NCBI GenBank assembly: GCA_016931895.1
Contig: JAFGDY010000163.1
Location: forward strand, 1-41,738
Direction of reading: 5' to 3'
DNA length: 41,738 bases
Source of the DNA: Anaerolineae bacterium
GTDB lineage: Bacteria > Chloroflexota > Anaerolineae > 4572-78 > J111
Shown: piece after piece, positions 25,631-32,490 of the stretch
Layout: each line of letters opens with the position of its first letter
Numbering within the stretch: position 1 is the stretch's first letter
Program-made: the position numbers and the translations under genes
Notes under the pieces: generated by a model
What the model was told of the DNA's origin: nothing
The model's input: only the letters and a program-made list of their open reading frames with translations
Database searches by the model: none

Positions 25631-25815
25631 TCCATCTCTCTTTGGTAAAATATACAATTTGTGCGGGCAGAAAAGCGGCGGATGTTATTTTACCGCAAAC
25701 CCTAAAGATTTTTGACACTCAAATGGAGCTGAGCAATTCAATTCAGTTCCTACGAGGGCCAATGAAATCTTCTGCAAAATCAGGAATTTCTTAATCAAGA
25801 AGTGAGTGAGCCAAG

Positions 25816-26334
25816 TTGGATAGATTATACACCCCCTGGCGAATGAAATACGTAACCTCAACCGAGCCGCAAAGGGAGGAGTGCGTGTTCTGCAACCACC
25901 TCCGCGCCAACCCCAGCCACGACCGGGAGAATTACCTGGTTTACCGGGGACAAACCGCTTTTACAGTGATGAACCTTTACCCTTATAATACCGGCCACCT
26001 GATGGTTTTACCCAACGAGCATGTAGCCACCCTGGCTGAGACTTCTCCCACCACCCAGTTTGAGATAATTACCCTGGTCACCTATTTTACCGGGTTACTT
26101 TCGACCCTGATGCAGCCCGATGGATTCAATATTGGCCTTAATATGGGTCGGGTGGCCGGGGCAGGCATTGACCACCATTTGCACGTTCACCTTGTACCCC
26201 GCTGGAGCGGCGATACCAACTTTATGTCTGTGTTTGGCGACACGCGGGTGTTACCCGAAGCGCTGGTTGATACCTATGACAAAATTATGACCTGGTTAAA
26301 AGAGCAACCACCACAAATCCCATCTTTGGCGTAA
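25816..26334 (+). CDS. HIT-family nucleotide hydrolase/phosphorylase (Ap4A-phosphorylase-like)
   Basis: A 172-residue histidine-triad protein, predicted to hydrolyse or phosphorolyse dinucleoside polyphosphates or nucleoside phosphoramidates. Catalytic triad HLHVH (His121, His123, His125); Cys23-x-x-Cys26 with a downstream His suggests a structural zinc site; LYPYNTGHLMVLPNEH is the usual base-binding strand. The N terminus DRLYTPWRMKYV is standard for the Ap4A-phosphorylase-like subgroup, so the TTG start at 25816 is accepted although Met10 is the first ATG. It is transcribed away from birA. The gap 25658-25815 has no other gene. Confidence 0.92.
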   Translation: MDRLYTPWRMKYVTSTEPQREECVFCNHLRANPSHDRENYLVYRGQTAFTVMNLYPYNTGHLMVLPNEHVATLAETSPTTQFEIITLVTYFTGLLSTLMQPDGFNIGLNMGRVAGAGIDHHLHVHLVPRWSGDTNFMSVFGDTRVLPEALVDTYDKIMTWLKEQPPQIPSLA

Positions 26335-26380
26335 GCCCGGGGATCACGTCCCTACCGAAATTGATCCAGCAGACCCTCGG

Positions 26381-26454
26381 AGTCTGTCCCAATTTTTAGG
26401 CCTAGGGTAGGGACAGGACAATGTCCTGTCTCTACCGCCAAAATTCTGGGACGC
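26381..26454. repeat. dispersed repeat D, copy 2 (inverted)
   Basis: Reverse-complement counterpart of 20515-20591, centred on AGGGACAGGACAATGTCCTG(TC). Just left of it, CAGACCctcggaGTCTG forms a further small hairpin. It lies between the HIT stop and the kinase promoter and could serve as a terminator-like structure. Confidence 0.85.
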
Positions 26455-26474
26455 AGCAGGCCCTCATTAGCCAC

Positions 26475-26503
26475 TTGACGCAGCCCCCAAATTGAGATAC
26501 TAT
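26475..26503 (+). promoter_or_regulatory. promoter of the Ser/Thr kinase gene
   Basis: TTGACG (26475-26480), 17-bp spacer, TACTAT (26498-26503). Predicted start near 26510, about 83 nt before ATG 26593. Confidence 0.7.
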
Positions 26504-26592
26504 TCTGTAACAAACAACAATACCACCCTCCAGACTTTCCCCTAAAAAAATAACCACCGGGCCGCATTAGCCCCGGGCCAAGGAGAGAAGCT

Positions 26593-28932
26593 ATGTCAGA
26601 CCTCATCGGCAAAACCATCGGACAATACGAAATTGTTGAAAAAATTGGCGTGGGCGGGATGGCTACCGTTTACAAGGCTTACCAGCGTTCCATCAACCGT
26701 TACGTGGCCGTTAAAATTTTGCCCACCCAATTTGCGCACGATCCCAATTTTGTCAAACGTTTTGCCCAGGAAGCCAAAGCTATTGCCGCCCTGGAACATC
26801 CCCACATCCTGCCCGTTTATGATTTTGGCACCCAGGAAGGTTTAACCTACATGGTCATGCGTTACGTAGAAGGCGGCACGCTGGCCGACCAGATGGGCAA
26901 ACCGACATCCGACAAACGCATTGTAGAGATTGTGGGTAATATCGCCAGAGCGCTGGAATATGCCCACCGCCAAGGGGTGGTCCACCGGGACATCAAACCC
27001 AGCAATGTTCTCATTGACAAACAGGGTGAGGTGCTGCTCACCGACTTTGGTATTGCCAAAATGATGCAAGATTCCGGCGGCACCCGCTTGACCGGCACCG
27101 GCAGCATTTTGGGCACGCCGGAATATATGTCGCCCGAACAGGCCGAAGGGGTGAGCGTGGACCATCGCAGCGACATCTACTCTCTGGGTGTGGTTTTGTA
27201 TGAATTACTGACCGGCCAGCCCCCCTTCCAGGCTAAAACCCCCCTGGCCGTGGTGCTGAAACACGTCAAAGAACCATTGTCGCCGCCGCGCACGATTAAA
27301 CCTGATGTGGCCGAGCCGCTGGAGCAGGTGGTACTCAAGGCTATGGACAAAAACCGCGAGCAACGCTACCAAACCGCCGCCGAAATGGAGCAAGCCTTAA
27401 AAGATGCGCTCCGCGAAATTGAAAGCGCCGCCCCTACCACCAGCATTCCTCCCTCTAAAACGCAAGGAGTAGCCCCTCCGGTGCCCACGCCGGCCAAAGG
27501 GCGGAGCACAATGAGTACGTTTTTAGTTATTGGGCTGGTGGTGGCCGTAGTATTGTGCCTGGGCGCAGGGGGTATCTTTGCCCTGGCTGCTCTCTCTGGC
27601 AGGGGGGAGCGCGGCACAGCCACGGCCGTATCGGGAGATGTGTCCGTGTCTGACGGTCTTTTCCCAAAAACCCCTGAACCTACTGCAGAACCCACCGCAG
27701 AATCTTCCGACGCGCCTACTCCCACCAAATCAGGCGTGGAAGTTGATACGATTCTCCCCCCGGTTAACCTGGATAGAGCAGAACTGTTCCGGGAGAGCTT
27801 TGATTCAAACGAGAATAACTGGACCATTGGCCAGGAAATAGATGAATATGGCATCTACAACGCCGAGATGGTTGATGGTCGCTATCGTATGAGTCAAAAG
27901 GCCGATAAAGACGTGTTTATCTGGGAGTACCTGACCGGCGGCAATTTTGATAACTTTGTGGTAGCGGTTGACGCCTTCCCGGTTGAGGCCAATACCGACG
28001 CCTATGGTTATGGCCTTGTTTTGCGCAATAACGCCAATACCCAAAGCCTTTACACCTTTGAAATAGAAAATGATAGTTTTAAGGTGGATCTGTTAGCGGA
28101 TGGTAATTGGAAAACACTGGCTGATTGGAAATCGCTGGCGGCCATTAATGTTGGTGGGCCGAACCAACTGATGGCCAAAGCAGCCGGCCCGGCCTTGACC
28201 TTTTATGTTAACGGCCAGGAAGCCACCACCGTGGAAGACAACACCCTGCTGGACGGCTCGATTGGTGTAGCCCTTAATCTTCACCAAGCAGGGGACAGCG
28301 CGACCGTTGATTTTGATAACCTGGTGGTATACGCCCTGAACGATGAGGAACTGGCCGGCGTCAGCGACATTATCTTTGAGGAGTATTTCGACTCCGATGC
28401 TAACGGTTGGGCTACCGGCGAATTTGAAGATGACTACAGCCAGGATGAAATCACCATTGAGGATGGCAAATACACCTTACGCGCCCTCACCAAAAAAGCC
28501 GCTTACATTGAAAAAAAGCTACCCAATCGAGAGTTCTCAGACTTTGTGCTCACTCTGGAAGCCACCCCCCACGATACCGCCGAACATTACTCCTATGGTA
28601 TCGCTTTCCGCGAAGACAGCGAAGCCAATGTTTACACCTTTGAAATTGGCAATGATGGCCTCTACGCCGTTTTCCTTTATGATAACGAGTGGATAAAACT
28701 CAAAGATTGGTCCAGCGCCAAAGCCATTAAACCAGGCCAAACCAACCAACTCAAGGTGATTGCCCAAGGTAGCACCCTCACCTTCTTTGTCAATGACGAC
28801 CAATTGACCACCCTCACGGACGATACCCTGGCCAAAGGGCAAATTGGCCTGATTTTGGACATGTTTGAAGAGAATCAATCCGCCGCTGTGGATTTTGACA
28901 ATTTAGTTATCAGGAGAATAATCGAGCCGTAA
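26593..28932 (+). CDS. membrane Ser/Thr protein kinase with duplicated extracellular lectin-like domain
   Basis: A 779-residue PknB-type Hanks kinase. The kinase domain (residues ~12-272) is complete: glycine loop GVGGMATVY, Lys41, Glu60, HRDIKPSN (Asp133), DFG (151-153) and TPEYMSPE. A Pro/Thr-rich stretch leads to one membrane helix (~309-333), then a second Pro/Thr linker and the outside part: two tandem ~175-residue domains starting ESFDSNENNW (~401) and EYFDSDANGW (~602). Each has the order YTFEI, LxDWxS, NQL, TFFVN/TFYVN, GxIG, VDFDNLV, typical of LamG/DUF1080-like concanavalin folds. No PASTA repeats. The likely role is sensing a carbohydrate or wall ligand and phosphorylating cytoplasmic targets (inference). 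AAGGAGAG precedes the ATG. Strong terminator follows. Confidence 0.93.
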   Translation: MSDLIGKTIGQYEIVEKIGVGGMATVYKAYQRSINRYVAVKILPTQFAHDPNFVKRFAQEAKAIAALEHPHILPVYDFGTQEGLTYMVMRYVEGGTLADQMGKPTSDKRIVEIVGNIARALEYAHRQGVVHRDIKPSNVLIDKQGEVLLTDFGIAKMMQDSGGTRLTGTGSILGTPEYMSPEQAEGVSVDHRSDIYSLGVVLYELLTGQPPFQAKTPLAVVLKHVKEPLSPPRTIKPDVAEPLEQVVLKAMDKNREQRYQTAAEMEQALKDALREIESAAPTTSIPPSKTQGVAPPVPTPAKGRSTMSTFLVIGLVVAVVLCLGAGGIFALAALSGRGERGTATAVSGDVSVSDGLFPKTPEPTAEPTAESSDAPTPTKSGVEVDTILPPVNLDRAELFRESFDSNENNWTIGQEIDEYGIYNAEMVDGRYRMSQKADKDVFIWEYLTGGNFDNFVVAVDAFPVEANTDAYGYGLVLRNNANTQSLYTFEIENDSFKVDLLADGNWKTLADWKSLAAINVGGPNQLMAKAAGPALTFYVNGQEATTVEDNTLLDGSIGVALNLHQAGDSATVDFDNLVVYALNDEELAGVSDIIFEEYFDSDANGWATGEFEDDYSQDEITIEDGKYTLRALTKKAAYIEKKLPNREFSDFVLTLEATPHDTAEHYSYGIAFREDSEANVYTFEIGNDGLYAVFLYDNEWIKLKDWSSAKAIKPGQTNQLKVIAQGSTLTFFVNDDQLTTLTDDTLAKGQIGLILDMFEENQSAAVDFDNLVIRRIIEP

Positions 28933-29008
28933 AACATAATTGCCACCAAGTTGCCCGGTTGAAATAATGCGGTTAGGATCGTAGAACCGGGTTTGAACGA
29001 ATATGAAT

Positions 29009-29050
29009 AAAAAAGACCGCAGCGGTTTTTGAAACCGCTGCGGTCTTTTT
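29009..29050 (+). terminator. strong bidirectional terminator
   Basis: Near-perfect stem AAAAAGACCGCAGCGGTTT/AAACCGCTGCGGTCTTTTT with a 3-nt loop and T-runs on both strands. It ends the kinase transcript and insulates the region to its right. Confidence 0.95.
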
Positions 29051-29081
29051 GAATCCAACGTAATCCCAAAGAAACCTTTTA

Positions 29082-29205
29082 GGCTCATGTGTAGAACCTG
29101 CGCATGTCGTTGCGAGCAAAGCGACGCAATCCCCGTTCAACGGGGGGGAGACCACTTCGCCTCCGGCTCGTGGTGACATGTCCGCACACATTTCACCCAT
29201 GAGCC
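29082..29205. repeat. palindromic element E3 (intergenic)
   Basis: A nested palindrome: outer arms GGCTCATG/CATGAGCC, then CATGTCGTTGCGAGC / GCTCGTGGTGACATG, and inner CCCCGTT/AACGGGG. Ends and the GCGAGC..GCGACGCAATC core relate it to E1, E2 and E4. The 699-bp stretch 28933-29631 has no convincing long gene; it holds the kinase terminator, this element, the 11-bp direct repeats at 29285-29328 and the repeat at 29429-29484. Confidence 0.85.
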
Positions 29206-29284
29206 ACCTCTTATTTATCCCCATATCACCGGCTCAACGACCAGCGCCCTTTCTTGGGCCAGCAGTCCCTCCATCATTCTATCT

Positions 29285-29338
29285 GCGACAAAATTGCGAC
29301 AAAGCGGCGACATTTCTGTGACATTTACCTGCTATTCT
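29285..29338 (+). promoter_or_regulatory. PhoB-box-like array of four 11-bp direct repeats with -10
   Basis: GCGACA, GCGACA, GCGACA and GTGACA recur at exactly 11-bp steps (29285, 29296, 29307, 29318), each followed by five AT-rich or mixed bases. TATTCT (29333-29338) sits just downstream where a -10 would be. OmpR/PhoB-type regulators bind 11-bp direct repeats (TGTCA on the other strand) in place of a -35, so this looks like an activator site for transcription toward 29632. The regulator is not in the window. Confidence 0.55.
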
Positions 29339-29428
29339 ATTTTACAGGAGGGTAACAGCCCCCACGAAACGGCAATGAGAATAACAATGGCATTACGAAG
29401 GAAACCACACCGGACAGGTTTTCATGAA

Positions 29429-29484
29429 GTAGGGACAGCGCCTGGCGCCTGTCCTCTGGGACGACCACAAGGGGACGCCCCTAC
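29429..29484. repeat. left flanking repeat of the secreted cassette
   Basis: A 56-bp GC-rich element starting GTAGGGACAGCGCC and ending GCCCCTACATTACCGG (continuing to ~29491). It aligns in the same orientation with 31040-31094 (GTAGGGGCAATACC ... GCCCCTACATTATCGG), and the two flank the gene pair 29632-31025. Confidence 0.75.
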
Positions 29485-29546
29485 ATTACCGGATTAATTT
29501 CTAAAAATCCATAAAAACCTGCCAGTGGGCCAGAAAGGAGGTGGCT

Positions 29547-29567
29547 ATGCTCAAACTGGTAGCGTGA
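29547..29567 (+). CDS. possible six-codon leader peptide
   Basis: ATG CTC AAA CTG GTA GCG TGA preceded by AAAGGAGGTGGCT, one of the best Shine-Dalgarno sequences in the window. It lies 65 bp upstream of the secreted-protein start, in its probable leader. It may be a regulatory minigene or a chance match; no attenuator hairpin is obvious after it. Confidence 0.25.
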   Translation: MLKLVA

Positions 29568-29631
29568 GCGAATAGACGATATGCCCAAACTTATAAAAGT
29601 CAACCAAAATATTAAAATAAGGAGAATCACA

Positions 29632-30729
29632 ATGAAACTTAAAAAACTTTGGAGCATTAGTGTCGTTGTCACCGTGCTGCTGGTACTGGTGACGGTAGGG
29701 ACCGTGATGGGACAGGAACCGGAGTCATCGCCGCCCCCGGCCGAAGGGGAAGGCGATTTTGGAGCAGAAGCTGAAATCGGCATCATGGCTGTGCCCGCTA
29801 AAACGATGAACTACCAGGGCTATCTGACCGATAACAGCGGCAGCCCCCTGAACGGCAGTTACAATATGGTGTTTAGCCTGTGGGATGAAGAGGCCGCCGG
29901 CGCCGGCAACAGGGAATGGGGAGACGAAACCCACACCGGCGTGTCCGTTTCTAACGGGATTTTTAGCGTGGTTTTGGGTGAAACTGTGCCGCTGGACCCC
30001 TATACTGATTTTGACGAACAGTTGTACCTGGAAATTGTGGTCAATGGCACCACCTTGCCCCGGCAAACGCTGCGGGCCGTGCCCTATGCAATGGGCCTGA
30101 CGTCGGGCGCTCGGGTTATGGGCCAAACAGACACAACGAGCCAGTACGGCCTTTATGTGGAAAACAAAAATGGACGCGCGCTTTACGTTGATGGGGTGGG
30201 TGACAACATCTATGGTATTTATAATACAGATGTTACTTACTCCGATGAGGGTTTTGCCGGCCGGGATACTTGTGTTTTTGCGCCCACCTTGAACGCCGTT
30301 TTGCCGTATCTCGCCAGTGGCTACCACCTTTCCCCGCAAAATGGCAACTATACGGCGGTTGTAGGAGAGGCCGGCGGTGGCAGCGGATCAGTTTATATCC
30401 CGCTACAGGTTGAAGTTCCCTACGGCCGGGAGTATGTACTCGACCAGGTCAGGGTTTACTACAAAGTAGGTGGTGGGGCCAGCATTACCTGGGCCGGGAT
30501 TATGGGCATGAATTTTGATAACGGCGGCATGCTCACCATTGGTAGTAACAGTAACACTTACTCAAGCGCCACGGCCACCTCGTTTGCGATCACCCCTACC
30601 AATCCCTACACCATCACCACTACAACGGCCCCTACCGGGATAACCCTCTCCGTTAATACTCCCGCCGGTGGGGACATGATTCATCTGTATGGGGTCAGGC
30701 TACAACTGGATAGCAGTTACGAATACTAA
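29632..30729 (+). CDS. secreted protein with MNYQGYL beta-domain
   Basis: A 365-residue exported protein: signal peptide MKLKKLWSISVVVTVLLVLV..VMG (residues 1-~24), an acidic spacer, then a domain starting KTMNYQGYLTDNSGSPLNG with FSLWDEEAAG, YLEIVVNGTTL and LRAVPYAMGL. This arrangement is common in extracellular proteins of Chloroflexota and Bacteroidota, sometimes ahead of tail-fibre-like repeats. The second half is Gly/Thr/Ser-rich with no named domain. An adhesive or surface-structural role is inference. Start at ATG 29632 is set by AAGGAG seven bases upstream; the frame extends back to 29581 without a ribosome site. It is followed at 11 bp by the next secreted gene. Confidence 0.85.
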   Translation: MKLKKLWSISVVVTVLLVLVTVGTVMGQEPESSPPPAEGEGDFGAEAEIGIMAVPAKTMNYQGYLTDNSGSPLNGSYNMVFSLWDEEAAGAGNREWGDETHTGVSVSNGIFSVVLGETVPLDPYTDFDEQLYLEIVVNGTTLPRQTLRAVPYAMGLTSGARVMGQTDTTSQYGLYVENKNGRALYVDGVGDNIYGIYNTDVTYSDEGFAGRDTCVFAPTLNAVLPYLASGYHLSPQNGNYTAVVGEAGGGSGSVYIPLQVEVPYGREYVLDQVRVYYKVGGGASITWAGIMGMNFDNGGMLTIGSNSNTYSSATATSFAITPTNPYTITTTTAPTGITLSVNTPAGGDMIHLYGVRLQLDSSYEY

Positions 30730-30740
30730 GGAGGAATAGC

Positions 30741-31025
30741 ATGGCGGTTAGAAGAGTGGTAGTATTTTTTATCTTGCTGGTTTGCGGTTTGTTTTTGGTA
30801 GGAAGCGTGCTGGCTGCCGACGGGGTGGTCCTGCGGCGCAGTGTCGTTGGTGGGGGCGGCGGGCCGGTAACAGACGGCAGCCTTTACCTCCTTAACGGCA
30901 CGGTGAGCGAGCCTGTTGCCGGCGTTGTTGTTGTCGGGGGTAGCTATGGCCTTAGTTCCGGATTTTGGTGGGCCGGCGGATTCGGCGGAACCACAGTTTA
31001 CCTACCCCTGATGCTAAAGAATTAG
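30741..31025 (+). CDS. small secreted protein ending in YLPLMLKN
   Basis: A 94-residue exported protein. The signal peptide spans residues 1-~25 (hydrophobic core VVVFFILLVCGLFLVGSVLA). The mature part is Gly/Val-rich (RRSVVGGGGGPVTDGSLYLLNGTV, then SYGLSSGFWWAGG) and the last residues are VYLPLMLKN. Endings of the form YLPLxxK/RN recur on otherwise unrelated secreted proteins of Anaerolineae-like Chloroflexota (recollection, to be checked), which suggests a C-terminal sorting or assembly signal. AAGGAGG lies six bases before ATG; it is 11 bp downstream of the previous gene, so the pair forms an operon. Confidence 0.85.
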   Translation: MAVRRVVVFFILLVCGLFLVGSVLAADGVVLRRSVVGGGGGPVTDGSLYLLNGTVSEPVAGVVVVGGSYGLSSGFWWAGGFGGTTVYLPLMLKN

Positions 31026-31039
31026 GCTCCTGATGATTT

Positions 31040-31094
31040 GTAGGGGCAATACCCGGCCCTTGCCCATAGGGCGACCCCAAGGGTTTGCCCCTAC
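31040..31094. repeat. right flanking repeat of the secreted cassette
   Basis: Terminal inverted repeat GTAGGGGCAA/TTGCCCCTAC (10 bp, perfect) with a GC-rich middle. It begins 14 bp after the stop of the 30741-31025 gene and could act as its terminator-like hairpin. It is a direct-orientation relative of 29429-29484. Nothing else is seen in 31095-31186. Confidence 0.8.
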
Positions 31095-31186
31095 ATTATC
31101 GGTATCAAATTCAAATTCCAACTGTTTTACGTTGGGCAATTTTTCAGGCGTTTGGGCTTTGATTGGCGACTATTGTCGCCCGGTAT

Positions 31187-31618
31187 TCATCTTCGATCAG
31201 CATGACCATAGGCCCAGCCGGTCCCATCACATACTCTGCATCTTAATATAAAAAACTCTCTTCCTCTTCCTCGACACCAGGCGCATTTTTTGCGGGGATA
31301 AACTGTCAGCACATTCCCCCGCCCTCCGCAGACCCTACAAGGAAGGATGAATAAGTTCTTGCCGCTGCCACGACACCAGGCGCAGGAGGCAAGTTTGTAA
31401 GTTACATGGCGGTTGTAGTCAAAAACCATTTGGGGGCGGCCAAAAATTGCCTGCCATACTCCCAAAATCATCCCGACAAACAGGCAAATAAGCAACCCTC
31501 TCAGAAAATAAGTCTGAAGAATGTTAAAATTGACGCCGCCATGCCAATAACCCAAAAATAAGCCCAAAAACGCCCCAAGTACTGCCCCCCCAACGGTGTA
31601 CCGAATTACCAAGACCAC
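31187..31618 (-). CDS. membrane protein with DnaJ-type zinc-finger repeats
   Basis: A 143-residue protein. Two membrane helices occupy residues ~5-27 and ~38-60; a cytoplasmic tail then carries four CxxCxGxG motifs: CAWCRGSG, CRVCGGRG, CAWCRGRG, CRVCDGTG. These are the two-zinc cysteine-rich domain known from DnaJ/Hsp40, here without J domain or substrate-binding domains. It may bind unfolded protein or sense redox/zinc at the membrane (inference). GTG start, with GAGAGG five bases upstream. A strong promoter lies at 31682-31711. Confidence 0.82.
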   Translation of the reverse strand: MVLVIRYTVGGAVLGAFLGLFLGYWHGGVNFNILQTYFLRGLLICLFVGMILGVWQAIFGRPQMVFDYNRHVTYKLASCAWCRGSGKNLFILPCRVCGGRGNVLTVYPRKKCAWCRGRGREFFILRCRVCDGTGWAYGHADRR

Positions 31619-31681
31619 CTTGTCCTCTCCCCACGTTCAAGTTCAATTGTTGACCCTCAATGACGGCTGGAACCAGCCCAC

Positions 31682-31711
31682 ATTATAGGCCAGTCGGTTA
31701 ACTCTTGGCAA
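31682..31711 (-). promoter_or_regulatory. strong promoter of the zinc-finger membrane protein
   Basis: Reverse-strand TTGCCA (31706-31711), 18-bp spacer, perfect TATAAT (31682-31687). Predicted start near 31675, leader about 56 nt with a GGCTGG/CCAGCC hairpin near 31664. Confidence 0.75.
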
Positions 31712-31750
31712 GGCTACACTTAAGAGTTCAGGGCAATCGTATTATCATAT

Positions 31751-31782
31751 AAAAAACCCTGCTCCATTATGGGGCAGGGTTG
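31751..31782 (-). terminator. intrinsic terminator after the AbrB-like gene
   Basis: On the reverse strand AACCCTGC / GCAGGGTT stem followed by TTTTTATATG, about 38 bp past the stop at 31820. Confidence 0.88.
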
Positions 31783-31819
31783 CCGGCAATTGCCATCAGG
31801 CGGAAAAATTCGCCAGTTT

Positions 31820-32293
31820 TTATGTTTCCGGCGCAAATATCTCTAACTCTGGATGTTTTTTGGCTTCCGCCACAATTGGCCCCCGCACGGCAAAACCAAT
31901 AGCCAAACCGCTTCCTCTTATCACCAACAACTTTACCCCAATCCCAACCCCGTACTTCTTGAGTGTTTCCGGAGGAATGGCGACGCCGCCGTGACGTAGT
32001 TCAACCCAACTATACGGTCTGCCATTGTACTCGATAACCTCTCCTTCAGGCAACCGGTACTCTCTCAGCCCTGAATGGACATCCAGCACGGCACCCAGAG
32101 GAGACTTTCTGACAGCTTCTGGAGAACCTAAGCCAAACCCACCTGATGTCCGACTGCCGGGCACCAGGATTAACTTCTCCTTTTCTTGCAGACGGTACTC
32201 CGCCAGGGCTTCAGGGGGGATGATAATCCGGCCGGCGGCCCCCACCCGGCACCAACCAAACGTGTGCTTGCCGCCTTTGACCAGTTGCGGCAT
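31820..32293 (-). CDS. protein with two AbrB/SpoVT-like swapped-hairpin domains
   Basis: A 157-residue small protein, probably a DNA-binding transition-state-type regulator. Two copies of the looped-hinge motif are seen: WCRVGAAGRIIIPPEALAEY with KLILVPGSR in the first half, and VELRHGGVAIPPETLKKYG with KLLVIRGSG in the second. Each is followed by a similar GFGLG / IGFAVRG segment, so the gene looks like an internal duplication. No enzymatic motif. AGAGGAG is seven bases before the ATG. A near-perfect 18-bp palindrome lies 56 bp upstream (32349-32366), a candidate operator. Neighbours are the zinc-finger membrane gene and the RsbR-like gene, each with separate signals. Confidence 0.8.
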   Translation of the reverse strand: MPQLVKGGKHTFGWCRVGAAGRIIIPPEALAEYRLQEKEKLILVPGSRTSGGFGLGSPEAVRKSPLGAVLDVHSGLREYRLPEGEVIEYNGRPYSWVELRHGGVAIPPETLKKYGVGIGVKLLVIRGSGLAIGFAVRGPIVAEAKKHPELEIFAPET

Positions 32294-32348
32294 GGACCAA
32301 CTCCTCTTTTAATGCGGGAATTCTTTTGATACTTTGGAGTCTGTTTGA

Positions 32349-32366
32349 CGCGACAAATTTGCCGCG
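32349..32366 (-). promoter_or_regulatory. 18-bp palindromic operator candidate
   Basis: CGCGACAAATTTGCCGCG: symmetric except for one pair (A/C), with a perfect CAAATTTG core and CGCG ends. It lies upstream of the double-AbrB gene in its probable promoter region. A partial second copy (GACAATTTGCC) occurs at 32373-32384. Confidence 0.5.
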
Positions 32367-32471
32367 TTCTGTTGACAATTTGCCCCAAAATGTCATTAGA
32401 CCCGAAACAGGAGATTCTTCGCTCCCTTTGGTCGCTCATACTAATGACATAATCCGAAATGTCAACAGAAC
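32366..32471. repeat. palindromic element E4 within a longer inverted repeat
   Basis: Outer perfect 12-bp arms GTTCTGTTGACA (32366-32377) / TGTCAACAGAAC (32460-32471); inner perfect 9-bp arms TGTCATTAG (32391-32399) / CTAATGACA (32441-32449), with GGAGATTCTTCGCTCC between. The inner 59 bp belong to the family of E1-E3. It lies just past the stop of the PAS-STAS gene. Confidence 0.85.
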
Positions 32472-32490
32472 CTAATCCCCTTTTCCAGCT

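Noticed and set aside
29294-29497. Forward 67-codon frame ending GRPQGDAPTLPD
   Set aside because: It starts inside the 11-bp repeat array and runs through the GC-rich flanking repeat. A similar peptide (GRPQGFAPTL) is read from the downstream copy of the repeat, so it reflects repeat sequence, not a gene.
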